Assembly: GCF_030386795.1 (NCBI RefSeq)
Contig: NZ_JANUQM010000016.1
Span: 29,198-93,197 of the forward strand
DNA: 64,000 nt
Source: Streptomyces sp. S.PNR 29
GTDB taxonomy: Bacteria; Actinomycetota; Actinomycetes; Streptomycetales; Streptomycetaceae
Direction of reading: 5' to 3'
Below the pieces are notes generated by a model. That model saw only the letters and a program-made list of their open reading frames with translations, searched no databases and was not told the origin of the DNA. The number at the start of each line of letters is the position of its first letter. Within the stretch, counting starts at the first letter, position 1. A program made the translations under genes and the position numbers. This document shows positions 40,501 to 56,291 of the stretch, piece by piece.

Positions 40501-43120
40501 CATCGCCGATCGCCAGCCCGGACAGGGCGCGCATGCGGGGGCCGTAGTCGAGGCCGAGGTCCCGCAGCCGGGCGTAGCAGGCCCGGTGGTCGACGGACTC
40601 GGTGCAGCGCGCGGCGATCTCCGCCAGGTCGAGCGGGGCCTGCGGCTCCCCCCGGCCGGTGCGGATCTCGCCGGCCGCGAACACGTTGTCGGCCTCCGCG
40701 ACCTCGAATCCGATCGCCTCCCGGTCACGCCAGAGGGAGACCAGCACGTCGCGTGGTCCGGAGGCGTACGAGAGCAGCTGGTCGAAGGTGACGTCGTGCA
40801 GACGCACCGGTGAGCCGACGGACAGTTCACCCGCGGCGCGGGCGAGTTCGAGGTAGCCGACCGCCGGCATTACGGGCTCGGCCTCCACCCGGTGGTCGGC
40901 CAGGTAGAACTCGTCGCCCGTGCGCGAGCTGCGGTACGCCACGGTCTCCAGGGTGGAGACGTTCTCGTCCAGCATGGGGTGCGGGCCGGTTCCGGCGGCA
41001 CCCGCCGGGGCCGGTGTCCGCGGGCCGGTCAGCCAGCAGCGGCGGCCCTCGAAAGGGTAGGTGGGCAGCGGTACCCGGCCGCGTTCCTCGCCCGCGAACC
41101 AGGCCTGCCAGTCGATGTCGGTCCCGGCCTCCCAGGCGCGGGCGACGGCACCCCACGGTCCGTCGGCCACCCCGAGGGCACGGCCCCGGACTTCCTCCTG
41201 AGCGCCGCGCAGCGGGAAGCGGGAGTCCGCGGCGAACAGCGGGGCGGCGGATTCGTCGAGCCCGGCCAGGCCCTCGGCCAGGGGCAGCGCCCCGGTGACG
41301 CAGGCGGCGACCCGGGCGGCGAGGCCGTCGCCGTGCAGCGCGAGGGGCTGCACACCCCAGCCGAGCCAGAGCCGGCCCAGCGCGTACTGGAGGGCGAACG
41401 CCTGCCCCGCCGCGCCGTGTTCGCCCGCCCCGGCCGACATCGCCGACCGGTGGTGCTCGGCGAAGGCGGGTTCGGCGGCGCACCACTGCTCCGCCAGGGC
41501 CGCGGCGTCGGCGACGTGCTCGGCGAAGACGAAGGAGACCTCGCCGGTGGCCTGCCGTTCGGGGATCGTGGCGCCGCGCAGGGCGGCGGCCAGGGCGGTG
41601 CGGTCGGCGCCCAGCACGGCAAGGCGGTGCTCGTGGGCCCGTCGCCCGACCGCCAGGGTGTAGGCGACGTCGGCGAGCGCCGCCGTGTCCTCGCCCTCCA
41701 GGTACCCGGCCAGTTCCTCGGCGGCCGTGCGCAGCGCGCTCGCGGAGCGTGCGGACAGGACCAGGACCTGGCTGGAGCGGGAGTCCCCGGTCACCGGCGG
41801 CCGGGGGGCTTCCTCCAGCACGGCGTGGGCGTTGGTGCCGCCGATGCCGAAGGAGCTGACCCCCGCGCGCCGGGGCTCGGTCGCCGGCCACGGTTCGGTC
41901 CCGGTGCTCACCTTGAAGGGCCCTGCCGCGAAGTCGATGGCCGGGTTGGGGGTGCGGTAGTTCAGCGTGGGCACCAGCGTGCGGTGCTTCATCATCAGCA
42001 CGGTCTTGATCACACCGGCGACGCCCGCGGCCGCGTCCAGGTGGCCGATGTTGGACTTGACCGAGCCGATCGAGCAGAACTGCGTGTCGGACGTGGCGGC
42101 CCGGAACGCCTTGGTCAGCGCCGACACCTCGACCGGGTCGCCCAGCCGGGTGGCGGTGCCGTGTGCTTCCACGTAGCCGATCGAGCGTGGGTGGACGCCG
42201 GAGACCGCGTGTGCCTCCCGGATGACGGCGGCCTGGCCGGCCGCGCCGGGGGCGGCGAAGCTGACCTTGCCGGAACCGTCGTTGTTGGTCGCGGTGCCCT
42301 TGATCACCGCGTGGATGGTGTCCCGGTCGGCGAGTGCGTCGCGCAGCGGCTTGAGCACGAGGACGCCCACGCCGTTGCCGAGCACGGTGCCGCTGGCGTC
42401 GGCGTCGAAGGCGCGTACGTGCCCGTCCTTGGACAGGATCGCGCCCTCTTCGTACAGATAGCCCTTGGTCTGGGGGAGCTTGACGGTGACGCCGCCGGCC
42501 AGTGCCATGTCGCACTCGCCGTTGATCAGCCCCTGGCAGGCCAGGTGGATGGCGACCAGCGAGGTCGAGCAGGCGGTCTGGACGGTGTAGCTCGGCCCTT
42601 TCAGGTCCAGCTTGTACGACAGCCGGGTGGCCAGGAAGTCCTTGTCGTTGCCGACCATGACCGCGAAATGGTTGGAGGTGGTGGTCTGGTCGACGTGCGG
42701 CAGGACCTGCTGCTGGAGATAGGTGTTGATCGCCGCTCCGGCGTAGACGCTGATCAGTCCGTCGAAGCGGGTGGGGTCGTAGCCGGCGTGCTCCAGTGCG
42801 GCGTGTCCGGCCGTGAGCAGGATGCGGTGCTGGGGGTCGGTCATCTCGGCCTCGGCCGGGGTGAGTTCGAAGTAGCCCGTGTCGAACAGGTCCACGTCCG
42901 GGATCACTCCGTGTGCCGGGACGTATTGCGGATCGTCCAGCAGCCGGGGGGAGGCACCGGCGGCGGCCAGTTCCTCGCGGCTGAACCGGGTGATGCCCTC
43001 CCGGCCCTCGCTCAGCAGGCGCCAGAAGGAGTCCAGGTCGTCGGCGCCGGGGAAGCGTCCGGCCATGCCGATGATCGCAATGTCCGTCTCGGCCACCATC
43101 GGGTCGTCCGGGCTGCTCAC
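28511..43120 (-). CDS. Three-module trans-AT PKS: KS-(AT relic)-DH-KR-ACP, KS-DH-KR-ACP, KS-DH-KR-MT-ACP
   Basis: 4869 aa, GTG start with AAGGAG about 10 nt upstream. Approximate residues: KS1 15-433 (Cys184, cis-AT-like NDKDFLATRLSYKL), AT relic 527-632, DH1 712-985, KR1 991-1390, ACP1 1405-1480 (GIDS); KS2 1524-1942, DH2 2102-2371, KR2 2391-2841, ACP2 near 2911 (GLDS); KS3 3007-3434, DH3 3620-3860, KR3 3870-4314, C-MT 4357-4687 (EVGAGTG near 4529), ACP3 near 4776 (GVDS). DH1 and DH3 keep the His and Asp motifs. DH2 has HVIEGRPMVA (final Pro to Ala) and D-x3-R in place of D-x3-Q/H. The three modules predict a conjugated triene with a methyl on the last alkene, exactly as needed for the inthomycin/oxazolomycin left half. 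A 345-bp spacer upstream could hold the promoter of the six-gene block running down to the AT-AT-ER gene. Confidence 0.93.
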   Translation of the reverse strand: MSSPDDPMVAETDIAIIGMAGRFPGADDLDSFWRLLSEGREGITRFSREELAAAGASPRLLDDPQYVPAHGVIPDVDLFDTGYFELTPAEAEMTDPQHRILLTAGHAALEHAGYDPTRFDGLISVYAGAAINTYLQQQVLPHVDQTTTSNHFAVMVGNDKDFLATRLSYKLDLKGPSYTVQTACSTSLVAIHLACQGLINGECDMALAGGVTVKLPQTKGYLYEEGAILSKDGHVRAFDADASGTVLGNGVGVLVLKPLRDALADRDTIHAVIKGTATNNDGSGKVSFAAPGAAGQAAVIREAHAVSGVHPRSIGYVEAHGTATRLGDPVEVSALTKAFRAATSDTQFCSIGSVKSNIGHLDAAAGVAGVIKTVLMMKHRTLVPTLNYRTPNPAIDFAAGPFKVSTGTEPWPATEPRRAGVSSFGIGGTNAHAVLEEAPRPPVTGDSRSSQVLVLSARSASALRTAAEELAGYLEGEDTAALADVAYTLAVGRRAHEHRLAVLGADRTALAAALRGATIPERQATGEVSFVFAEHVADAAALAEQWCAAEPAFAEHHRSAMSAGAGEHGAAGQAFALQYALGRLWLGWGVQPLALHGDGLAARVAACVTGALPLAEGLAGLDESAAPLFAADSRFPLRGAQEEVRGRALGVADGPWGAVARAWEAGTDIDWQAWFAGEERGRVPLPTYPFEGRRCWLTGPRTPAPAGAAGTGPHPMLDENVSTLETVAYRSSRTGDEFYLADHRVEAEPVMPAVGYLELARAAGELSVGSPVRLHDVTFDQLLSYASGPRDVLVSLWRDREAIGFEVAEADNVFAAGEIRTGRGEPQAPLDLAEIAARCTESVDHRACYARLRDLGLDYGPRMRALSGLAIGDGEALAALELPDAASLDGAMLNPALLDGALHGLVLLLARTYGATAGGFLPMALGELSTHAPVDGSCRAHVTVSRLGERSAHADVTVLDSRGNVLARLRDLVVRVLDRPDGAELLARRWVDSPAGTADLGIGTALVVAADAGRRAALAGTLTSLGAEEVIAVPPGEPAVSRGLPDTVLAEEPEPEQALQLVQQLLSGRPTAPVRVLLIHRHDAAGARPEHAALAGFARAVRAENPLLRLQAVGLAGDVDEAAALAAELAGPGGDPEVEHTAAGRRVPRLVPAPAAPPVPLRDGGVYLITGGAGGLGRVVAEWVLSRADARVVLLGRSAQPPAELDARVVYRSADVTDTEALAAQLASVRAEFGPLNGVVHAAGVLRDGFVPTKSAADFAAVLAPKVAGLRTVDTATADDPLDFFVVFSSIAAHIGSAGQTDYAYANAFAEAYAERRDRLTAVAWPMWADGGMRQSAEAAADIAARTGFGVLPTETGLRLLEQALGASGAVVAAYGNTGRIAAALHAPLTTAPAAATGRPAAADGVDPYAAALGLLRELIAAETGLDASELAEDAPFDRYGIDSLMITKLNRELDRRFTGLSKTLFFEYATLGELATYFAEQHPAELGGDRREEPAPPAPTTAASPRRGRTDRPARATGPEDRAIAIIGLAGRYPMADDVEEFWANLVAGRDCVEEIPEDRWDSTRWYDPDPAAPGRAHTRWGGFLRHVDRFDPLFFGISPRQAELMDPQERLFLQNAWHVLEDAGYRRADLSGRPVGVYVGVMYGEYQFHGALDALRGGRPLTGSSFATIANRVSHALDLSGPSLALDTMCSSSLTAIHLACESLRRGESELAIAGGVNVSLHPYKYAFLSQGRFLSSDGRCRAFGAGGDGYVPGEGVGAVLLKPYRQALADGDRVQGVILGSAVNHGARTNGYTVPNPHAQQRAITGAMEQAGVAPEDIGYVEAHGTGTALGDPIELTGLTNAYRSAAAEPGHWPIGSVKSNVGHLESAAGIAGLTKVLLQFTHRTLVPSLHAGELNPNIDFDRSPFRVQRELAEWPDADRPRRAGLSSFGAGGANAHLVLEESPRPEPRSTVPAGEQRTDEPVVFLLSARDEERLRVYAGQAARFLRTERVPLADLCFTTQVGRESLDARLAVVATDGADVVAALERFADGGPLPRVPADGALGERAGRWLAGAEVDWAAWHASRPGPAPRRTRAPRYPFADERYWIPLDPDLTGAPHPLVDANESTVTELRFRKTLRPRDPLVRDHVIEGRPMVAGAATLEFVRAAADLAEPGVRHALRDVLWGRAIEPADAELALYVAFRPDGDALAFEVYSEAADGRATHARGNAVGAVGPHGDALDLAGVRERLPVVRDRAATYTDYRAAGFVYGPSFQVVDEIRSTSEEAVLRLSGGGLTEGETALPPGLLDGALRACHWVGRDTAPRPGELPVPFSLGALDVFAPLPPVVYAHARLVGESAGVRRFDVTVHDEQGRPLVSLRDFAGRTPGAAASTTPGAPVGEQERSEGQARFYEPYWRPATDPEPASEAPRTLALLGDAPELEAALAATGAWRRVVRLPGDADGLTRLLAGAAQEDGLDIAVAQGLLRPPAYAPEDGVDASPTDVLDRSCFLLLDVLRAVASGELPGRVRCLLIHPQDGDEERPEWAALAGFARSTAAVARFELLTLGVPGQAPTAELAAAMAVELRAAPRAAGLEVRRTAAGDRELRGLRPVSASGRSGPPLRDRGVYVVTGGAGAIGRVLTGHLARAHRARLVLVGRSEPDHRLIRELSGYGADVLALRADVTRAGELAAALDAARERFGALHGVFHLAGAADDGHATDDDFGHDRFARVLAAKTRGLVHLDRLTRDDALDLFVVFSSISSLIGDFGAASYATANRFADLYTVLRDSWVRRGARHGRSLSLGWPLWSVGGVDSLVGRPELAAYSRRSGMPALEPEEALAVFERSFAVPAPWLVPAWGDAARIDAALVTPSGPPARPAGTAVRATAAPAGRAAVDGRRAQLVEHLRGILSGVLKLPVGRLDSRVALDDYGLDSVLIMESNTVLGRDFPGLRGTVFFEYRTVDELADHLLAEHPDAVARLFPGPGDTRRTEPPAAQAPAPEASVSAAPAAARPTAPPPGAADEPIAVIGISGRYPQARDLDEFWRNLAAGRDCVTEVPADRWDAEALFDPDPTAAGRSYSRWGGFLSDVDAFDSLFFQISPMQARSMDPQERLFLETAWSALENAGYPPSRLPAPRFGGQGRDVGVFVGVMWDDYAVLAATESARGNHQVVLANRSSIANQVSYFGDFRGPSVVVDTACSASLVAVHQACESIRRGECGYAVAGGVNVAVHPDKYVHLSRKTMLSADGRCRAFGAGGSGYVPGEGVGAVVLKRLSEAVRDGDTVHAVIRATAVNHGGRTSGFTVPNPHAQQALVEQALAAAGISARTIGCVEAHGTGTALGDPIEHTALAQAFARHTSDTGFCALGSVKSAIGHLEGAAGIAGLTKAVLQLRHATLLPTLHADEPNPAIDFTRSPFTVQRETAPWPRPYDPDGRPLPRRAAVSSFGAGGTNAHVILEEYVAPEPAPAEPEAPPAPELIVLSARDEKRLRDYAAALGRALDTPADPPLRLADVAHTLRVGREPMAERLAFVATDIAEAASRLAAVGRGEDGQWLHRGRVTSHPPLAGLFSDSVGGDDFLTAQIRSGNDDLLGRLWVSGVAVDWDLMDRGRPGVRRRVPLPTYPFERARHWLDLGPAPAAPDGARAPWRRTLAATAPVLRDHVVEGRAILPGVGHLDLVAEARGEQAGPSFADVRWIAPLAVTGAGAGVSVRFDGDRYEVLGDDDTVRSCGRLIDAPPAPCAVDVPALRARLDEGPGHTAFYRLLEEQGLPYGPFFRRVQQVWTGEGEALGRLGPVTEDTSHRLHPGVLDAALHTVAALLVRRRGPGARPLLPFAADRVEVFGPVPASGWSHIRETGNDRCDVLLVDDTGAVRVRFTNLVYREAKPPLPATVAAYRPAWTPSPAEDTAEPARRVLLVAARPDAEPALSVAAAHPDAEVRPLAVGRGGLTDAELDRALGTAAPDLIYFVGAAVEQEPADRAGVRAVMDRGVVSFYRLVRALDRHGLLDRPLRLKVVTADAYPLAADDASAPWQAGLAGAAMVVAKEFPNLRVALVDVRLAEAADAAAAVAAEPFPARTVPVSLRAGVRRVRTLERVELPQAPPVFRPGGVYLVVGGLGAVGRDTCRHLAGTYRAKLVVVGRSPLDGPRREQIAEWEAAGAEVRHLSLDATDPAALAEAVALAKREFGALHGVINAAMVLVNRVVRELPEAELRSALESKTDTTWSLLHAVRDEALDFVLFYSSGVAFEGNHGQAGYAAGCTFADAYALHAARDLPFPVRVLNLGYWHAGGDEHRQRVLRRVAAAGIRPLTAEQGMTVVERALGAGLPQLLALDADQDILDNLGVAADHRLVALPGGAPPVLPAVRLGRTPVPDPELTEHQHAVAETEQLAGRLLAAVLHRAGVFAQPERRHDRAALAARLGVVPEHTALFQRQLDLLAAAGHLRTGDDWVQPTGRPVEPESEVVRAVDELIARRPGVEPVAGLLRDCLTALPDVLTGRRGAMEILFPDGTPDRVAAVYRGDPVTDRCNAEVARLVVEQVEARKAAAPGTTVRVLEVGAGTGGTSAAVLAALARHGESVEYVFTDVSAAFVRKARARFGADHPFARFEVLDIEADPADQGFTPGDHDIVLGTNVLHATRSLADTLTQVKRLLRTGGVLLVTEGTRPLHQLALIFGLTPGWWLFGDQEHRMPGSPLASEQQWRDVLAACGYRDISTGSPTTSVGPAFQSVIAAVSDGLVPQGHRDQAVTAEAQEPRAGTAPTATAPAGHDDALEQVTSVFARVLEMTPEQLDPDLTFENYGVDSLVVLELTRGLEAVYGPLPATLLFERITIRQLADFFRAETVPQPAAPATPEPEAAVSGEAERLVAELSDEAVDELLTQLLSQRGESEGGGR
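41225..41540 (-). other. AT relic in module 1 of the three-module PKS
   Basis: After KS1 the linker contains LGWGVQPLALHGDGLAARV followed by a CVTGALPLAEG segment, which matches the core of a cis AT domain, but with HGDGL in place of GHSxG. The stretch is shorter than a real AT and has lost the nucleophile. Confidence 0.6.
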
Positions 43121-43465
43121 TGAGCCAACACTCCTTCTTCCGTGCGCCTGACCGGGCAGGCGGTTTCGCTCGGTACCTATGCGGGCGTCACCCCGGCGGT
43201 CCTGCTGTGTTTGCGGGATTCACGGGCCGCCGGGGGCGCGCAGGCCGGAAGCGGGTGCGCGACTCCGCCTCCCCGTGACCCTTCACCGGGGCGGGGTGCG
43301 CCGGACAGCGTGGGCCGGCGGACCGGGTGCCCGGACCGGCCGGAGCCGCGCGTCGCACACGGCTCCGGCCCCCGGCGGGCTAGGCCCTGTCGTTTGGATC
43401 ATCCCGGCGTCGCGGGGTCTGGCACGCACCGCACCTCACGGACGGCCTGATCCGAACGACGGCGC
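43121..43465. other. 345-bp spacer between SIS gene and three-module PKS
   Basis: It holds the hairpin at 43338-43370 and most of the MITE-like element. The remaining 217 bp next to the PKS start is the likely place for the promoter of the block from 43120 down to 28, but I find no convincing -10/-35 pair. No small gene is supported on either strand. Confidence 0.6.
43338..43370 (-). terminator. Hairpin, probable terminator after the SDR-SIS pair
   Basis: A perfect 11-bp stem (GGCCGGAGCCG / CGGCTCCGGCC) with an 11-nt loop, about 95 nt beyond the SIS stop. There is no U tract on the minus strand, which is common for high-GC actinomycete terminators. It separates the SIS gene from the PKS beginning at 43120. 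Confidence 0.5.
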
Positions 43466-43469
43466 CTAG
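43380..43469. repeat. MITE-like element with 22-bp imperfect inverted repeats
   Basis: The left arm at 43380-43401 starts CTAGGCCCTGTCG, and the right arm at 43448-43469 is its imperfect reverse complement (19 of 22 matches). Together they enclose 46 bp. Both ends carry CTAG, part of the repeat or a target duplication. The arms remind me of terminal repeats of Streptomyces insertion sequences, but there is no transposase. The right arm supplies the TAG stop (43466-43468) of the SIS gene. Confidence 0.65.
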
Positions 43470-44575
43470 CGGGCGGCCGCCTCCGCGAGAATGGTGTCGC
43501 CGTGGTACCAGGGGTTCCCGGCGGCCTCGGATATCAGGTTGCGCGACTCGGTCTCGTGCGCGCGGCCGAGCGCGAGCGTGAGGTGCTGGACGAACTCCAG
43601 GGCGGTGAAGTACTTCCGCATGAACGTCGGCCCGGTGAGGGGGATCTGGGTGACCTCGATGTTGCGGTTCTGGGGGAGGTCGCTCGTGAGCAGGCCGAGC
43701 AGGTTCTTCATCTTGCCCTTGGTGTAGTCGTCGTCCTCGTCGTCGGCGAAGACCAGCACGCTGTGCTTGCGCGTCGGGTCGGACAGGGTCGCCACCTCGC
43801 TGTGGCAGAACTCGTGGAAGTAGTTGCGGGTGGCCGGGACCATGGCGATCTCGTTGAGATGCATCTTGGCCAGCTTGAGCAGGCTCTCGTGCCACGCCGG
43901 CGAAGCGATCATGATGACGTTGGCTTCCCGGCTGCGCAGGGCCGCGGTGTCGGCCAGTTCCCGGTGGGCGTCCGTGAAGTCGTGGGCGAGGTGGTCCGGG
44001 AGTGCCCGGACCTCGTCCCCGAAGTCCTGCCGGACCAGGCCCAGCCGGTAGAAGACCTCCAGCAGGATGGCGAAGTACTGCCCCACGTGGAACAGGGGGT
44101 ACTCACGGTCCGGCTCGCTCAGCTCCCAGCGGATGATCGAGACACCGGCCTCGCGGCCCAGTTCGGCCAGGCGTCCGCCGGAGGTGAGCAGGATCATCCG
44201 GTGGTGGGCGTGCGCGAGCGCGCGGAACGCCCGCGCGGGCTCCATGGAGTGGCCGCTGTAGGAGCTCAGGATGATCAGGGTCTGTTCGTCGTCGATCACG
44301 GAGGACGGCAGCAGATACGCGTAGTCGTAGTCGTTGAAGACGTGGAACTCCACCTCGGTGCCCGTCGAGATGAAGAAGGCGCGGACGACGTCGGAGACGA
44401 TCGCCGAGCACCCCATGCCGGTGAAGACCACGCGTTTGAAGTGGCCTTCGGCGATCCGGGCCCGCAGGCTCTCGGACAGCTCGTCCAGTGAGTATTCGTC
44501 GGACTTCGTGAAGCCGTGCCGATACTGCTCGGTCAGGAACGCCTCGTACCGGTCCATACGTGAACGCACGTGCAC
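43466..44575 (-). CDS. SIS-domain protein (sugar isomerase / phosphoglucose-phosphomannose isomerase-like), role unknown
   Basis: Up to 369 aa. The N-terminal half carries GMGCSAI near residue 54 and a serine-rich SSYSGHS loop near 105, as in SIS (sugar isomerase) folds of the bifunctional phosphoglucose/phosphomannose isomerase type; a second, weaker SIS-like half follows. The start is uncertain: GTG at 44575 has GAGGA only 3 nt away, whereas GTG at 44569 sits 9 nt from the same site; ATG at 44557 is also possible. It lies 73 bp downstream of the SDR and was probably co-transcribed with it. Its TAG stop falls inside the right arm of a MITE-like inverted repeat (43380-43469), so the ancestral C-terminus may have been different. 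SIS proteins bind phosphosugars, but nothing else here makes or transfers a sugar. It may serve supply, regulation or an unrelated reaction. I do not assign a substrate. Confidence 0.85.
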   Translation of the reverse strand: MHVRSRMDRYEAFLTEQYRHGFTKSDEYSLDELSESLRARIAEGHFKRVVFTGMGCSAIVSDVVRAFFISTGTEVEFHVFNDYDYAYLLPSSVIDDEQTLIILSSYSGHSMEPARAFRALAHAHHRMILLTSGGRLAELGREAGVSIIRWELSEPDREYPLFHVGQYFAILLEVFYRLGLVRQDFGDEVRALPDHLAHDFTDAHRELADTAALRSREANVIMIASPAWHESLLKLAKMHLNEIAMVPATRNYFHEFCHSEVATLSDPTRKHSVLVFADDEDDDYTKGKMKNLLGLLTSDLPQNRNIEVTQIPLTGPTFMRKYFTALEFVQHLTLALGRAHETESRNLISEAAGNPWYHGDTILAEAAAR

Positions 44576-44648
44576 AGTCCTCTTCTCGCGAGATCAGGTG
44601 GGTCGTCCGGTCCTGCCGCAGGGGGCGGCCTCAGTCACGCCATCGTCA

Positions 44649-45389
44649 TCACCACATGAACTGGCCACCGTCCACAATCAATTTCTGTCCGGTGATGTAC
44701 GAAGCTTTCTCACTGATCAGGAATTCCAGCGCATCGGCCATCATGTCGACGTCTCCGATGCGCCCCTGCGGAATCTCTTCGAGCAGCTTTTCGCGGTAAT
44801 ACGGTTCGTCGGTCCGGAACCGTGTCCGCATCTCCTCGGTGTCGATCATACCGGGAATGAGTGAGTTCACGCGGATGGTGGGGGCGAGCTCCAGCGCAAG
44901 GCATTTGGTGAAATGCAGCAGCCCCGCCTTGCTGGCACAGTAATTGATTCCGTTCAGCCGTGGGCGGATCCCCGTGGTCGCCGCCACGTTCACCACCGAG
45001 CCGCCGCCCGCGGCGAGCATCGCCGGCGCCAGCGCCCTGGTGAGGTAGAACGGAGCGGACAGGTTGGCCTCGATCACCCGGTTCCAGTCGTCGAACGACA
45101 TGTCGAGGAAGGGGCGGTCGATGTTCCGACCCGCGTTGTTGACCAGGACTTTCGGCGCCCCGTACGTGGTGGCCAACTCGTCGGCCACGGCGGTCACGAC
45201 GTCGGGGTCCGCCAGGTCCGCCTGCACGGCGCGCAGGCCGTCACCGAACGCGCGCTCCGCCGCCGCGGCCGATTCCTTGTCGCCCCGGTAGAGCGCCACC
45301 ACCTGATAGCCCAACGACACCAGGCGCCCGCTCAGCCCGAGCCCGATTCCCTTGGTCCCCCCGGTGACCAGAGCGAATTCTTTGTGCAC
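44649..45389 (-). CDS. Short-chain dehydrogenase/reductase (FabG-like) with altered catalytic serine
   Basis: 246 aa from the GTG at 45389, chosen because GAGGGGG lies about 9 nt upstream and the length matches FabG-type enzymes; a start farther upstream would add about 17 residues. The nucleotide-binding motif TGGTKGIG lies near residue 10, NNAG near 85, and YCASK in the catalytic region. At the catalytic serine position, 13 residues before the Tyr, the protein has Ala (VAATTG), with Thr next to it. In the family the Ser-Tyr-Lys triad is nearly universal, so activity may depend on the Thr or be changed. It is 288 bp from the P450-NRPS stop upstream and 73 bp before the SIS gene. It could reduce an intermediate or an extender precursor, or act after assembly; the sequence does not decide. 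Confidence 0.88.
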   Translation of the reverse strand: MHKEFALVTGGTKGIGLGLSGRLVSLGYQVVALYRGDKESAAAAERAFGDGLRAVQADLADPDVVTAVADELATTYGAPKVLVNNAGRNIDRPFLDMSFDDWNRVIEANLSAPFYLTRALAPAMLAAGGGSVVNVAATTGIRPRLNGINYCASKAGLLHFTKCLALELAPTIRVNSLIPGMIDTEEMRTRFRTDEPYYREKLLEEIPQGRIGDVDMMADALEFLISEKASYITGQKLIVDGGQFMW

Positions 45390-45677
45390 TGTCAATATCC
45401 CCCTCACGCGTCGACCACCGGCCGACCAGCCGAAATTCATCCGTGTTCGTCATGGCAACGCAACCGCCCGGCCGAGCAAGGCGGCCAAAGGCAAGGCAGA
45501 ACCGACCGGACACGGGAAAGAACGGGACCGGCCGAGCCCGGTCGACAGGAATTCGGCAGTCACTCCGGAAATCCTGGTCAGGTTAACCCGGCCGCTTGTA
45601 TCCGGCAAGGCGCACCCGGGAAAGCCCGGCCGAATTCCCGGCGATATCCCTGGGATTCGTTCCCCGTGCCGTCGTGG
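45390..45677. other. 288-bp spacer upstream of the SDR
   Basis: Non-coding as far as I can tell, less G/C-extreme than the genes. It could hold a promoter for the SDR-SIS pair or a terminator for the NRPS-P450 gene. I see no strong hairpin, and the only TTGACA overlaps the SDR start region, so it is not a usable -35 box. Confidence 0.45.
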
Positions 45678-56276
<10,599 letters not shown>

Positions 56277-56291
56277 CCTCGTTCTTCCTGC

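Noticed and set aside
43142..43469. Small plus-strand frames in the spacer (about 96-102 codons)
   Set aside because: No ribosome binding site, no recognisable domain, and they run through the hairpin and inverted repeat.
45384..45400. TTGACA near the SDR start as a -35 promoter box
   Set aside because: It overlaps the translation start region, leaving no room for a -10 box and leader; the SDR would have to start much later.
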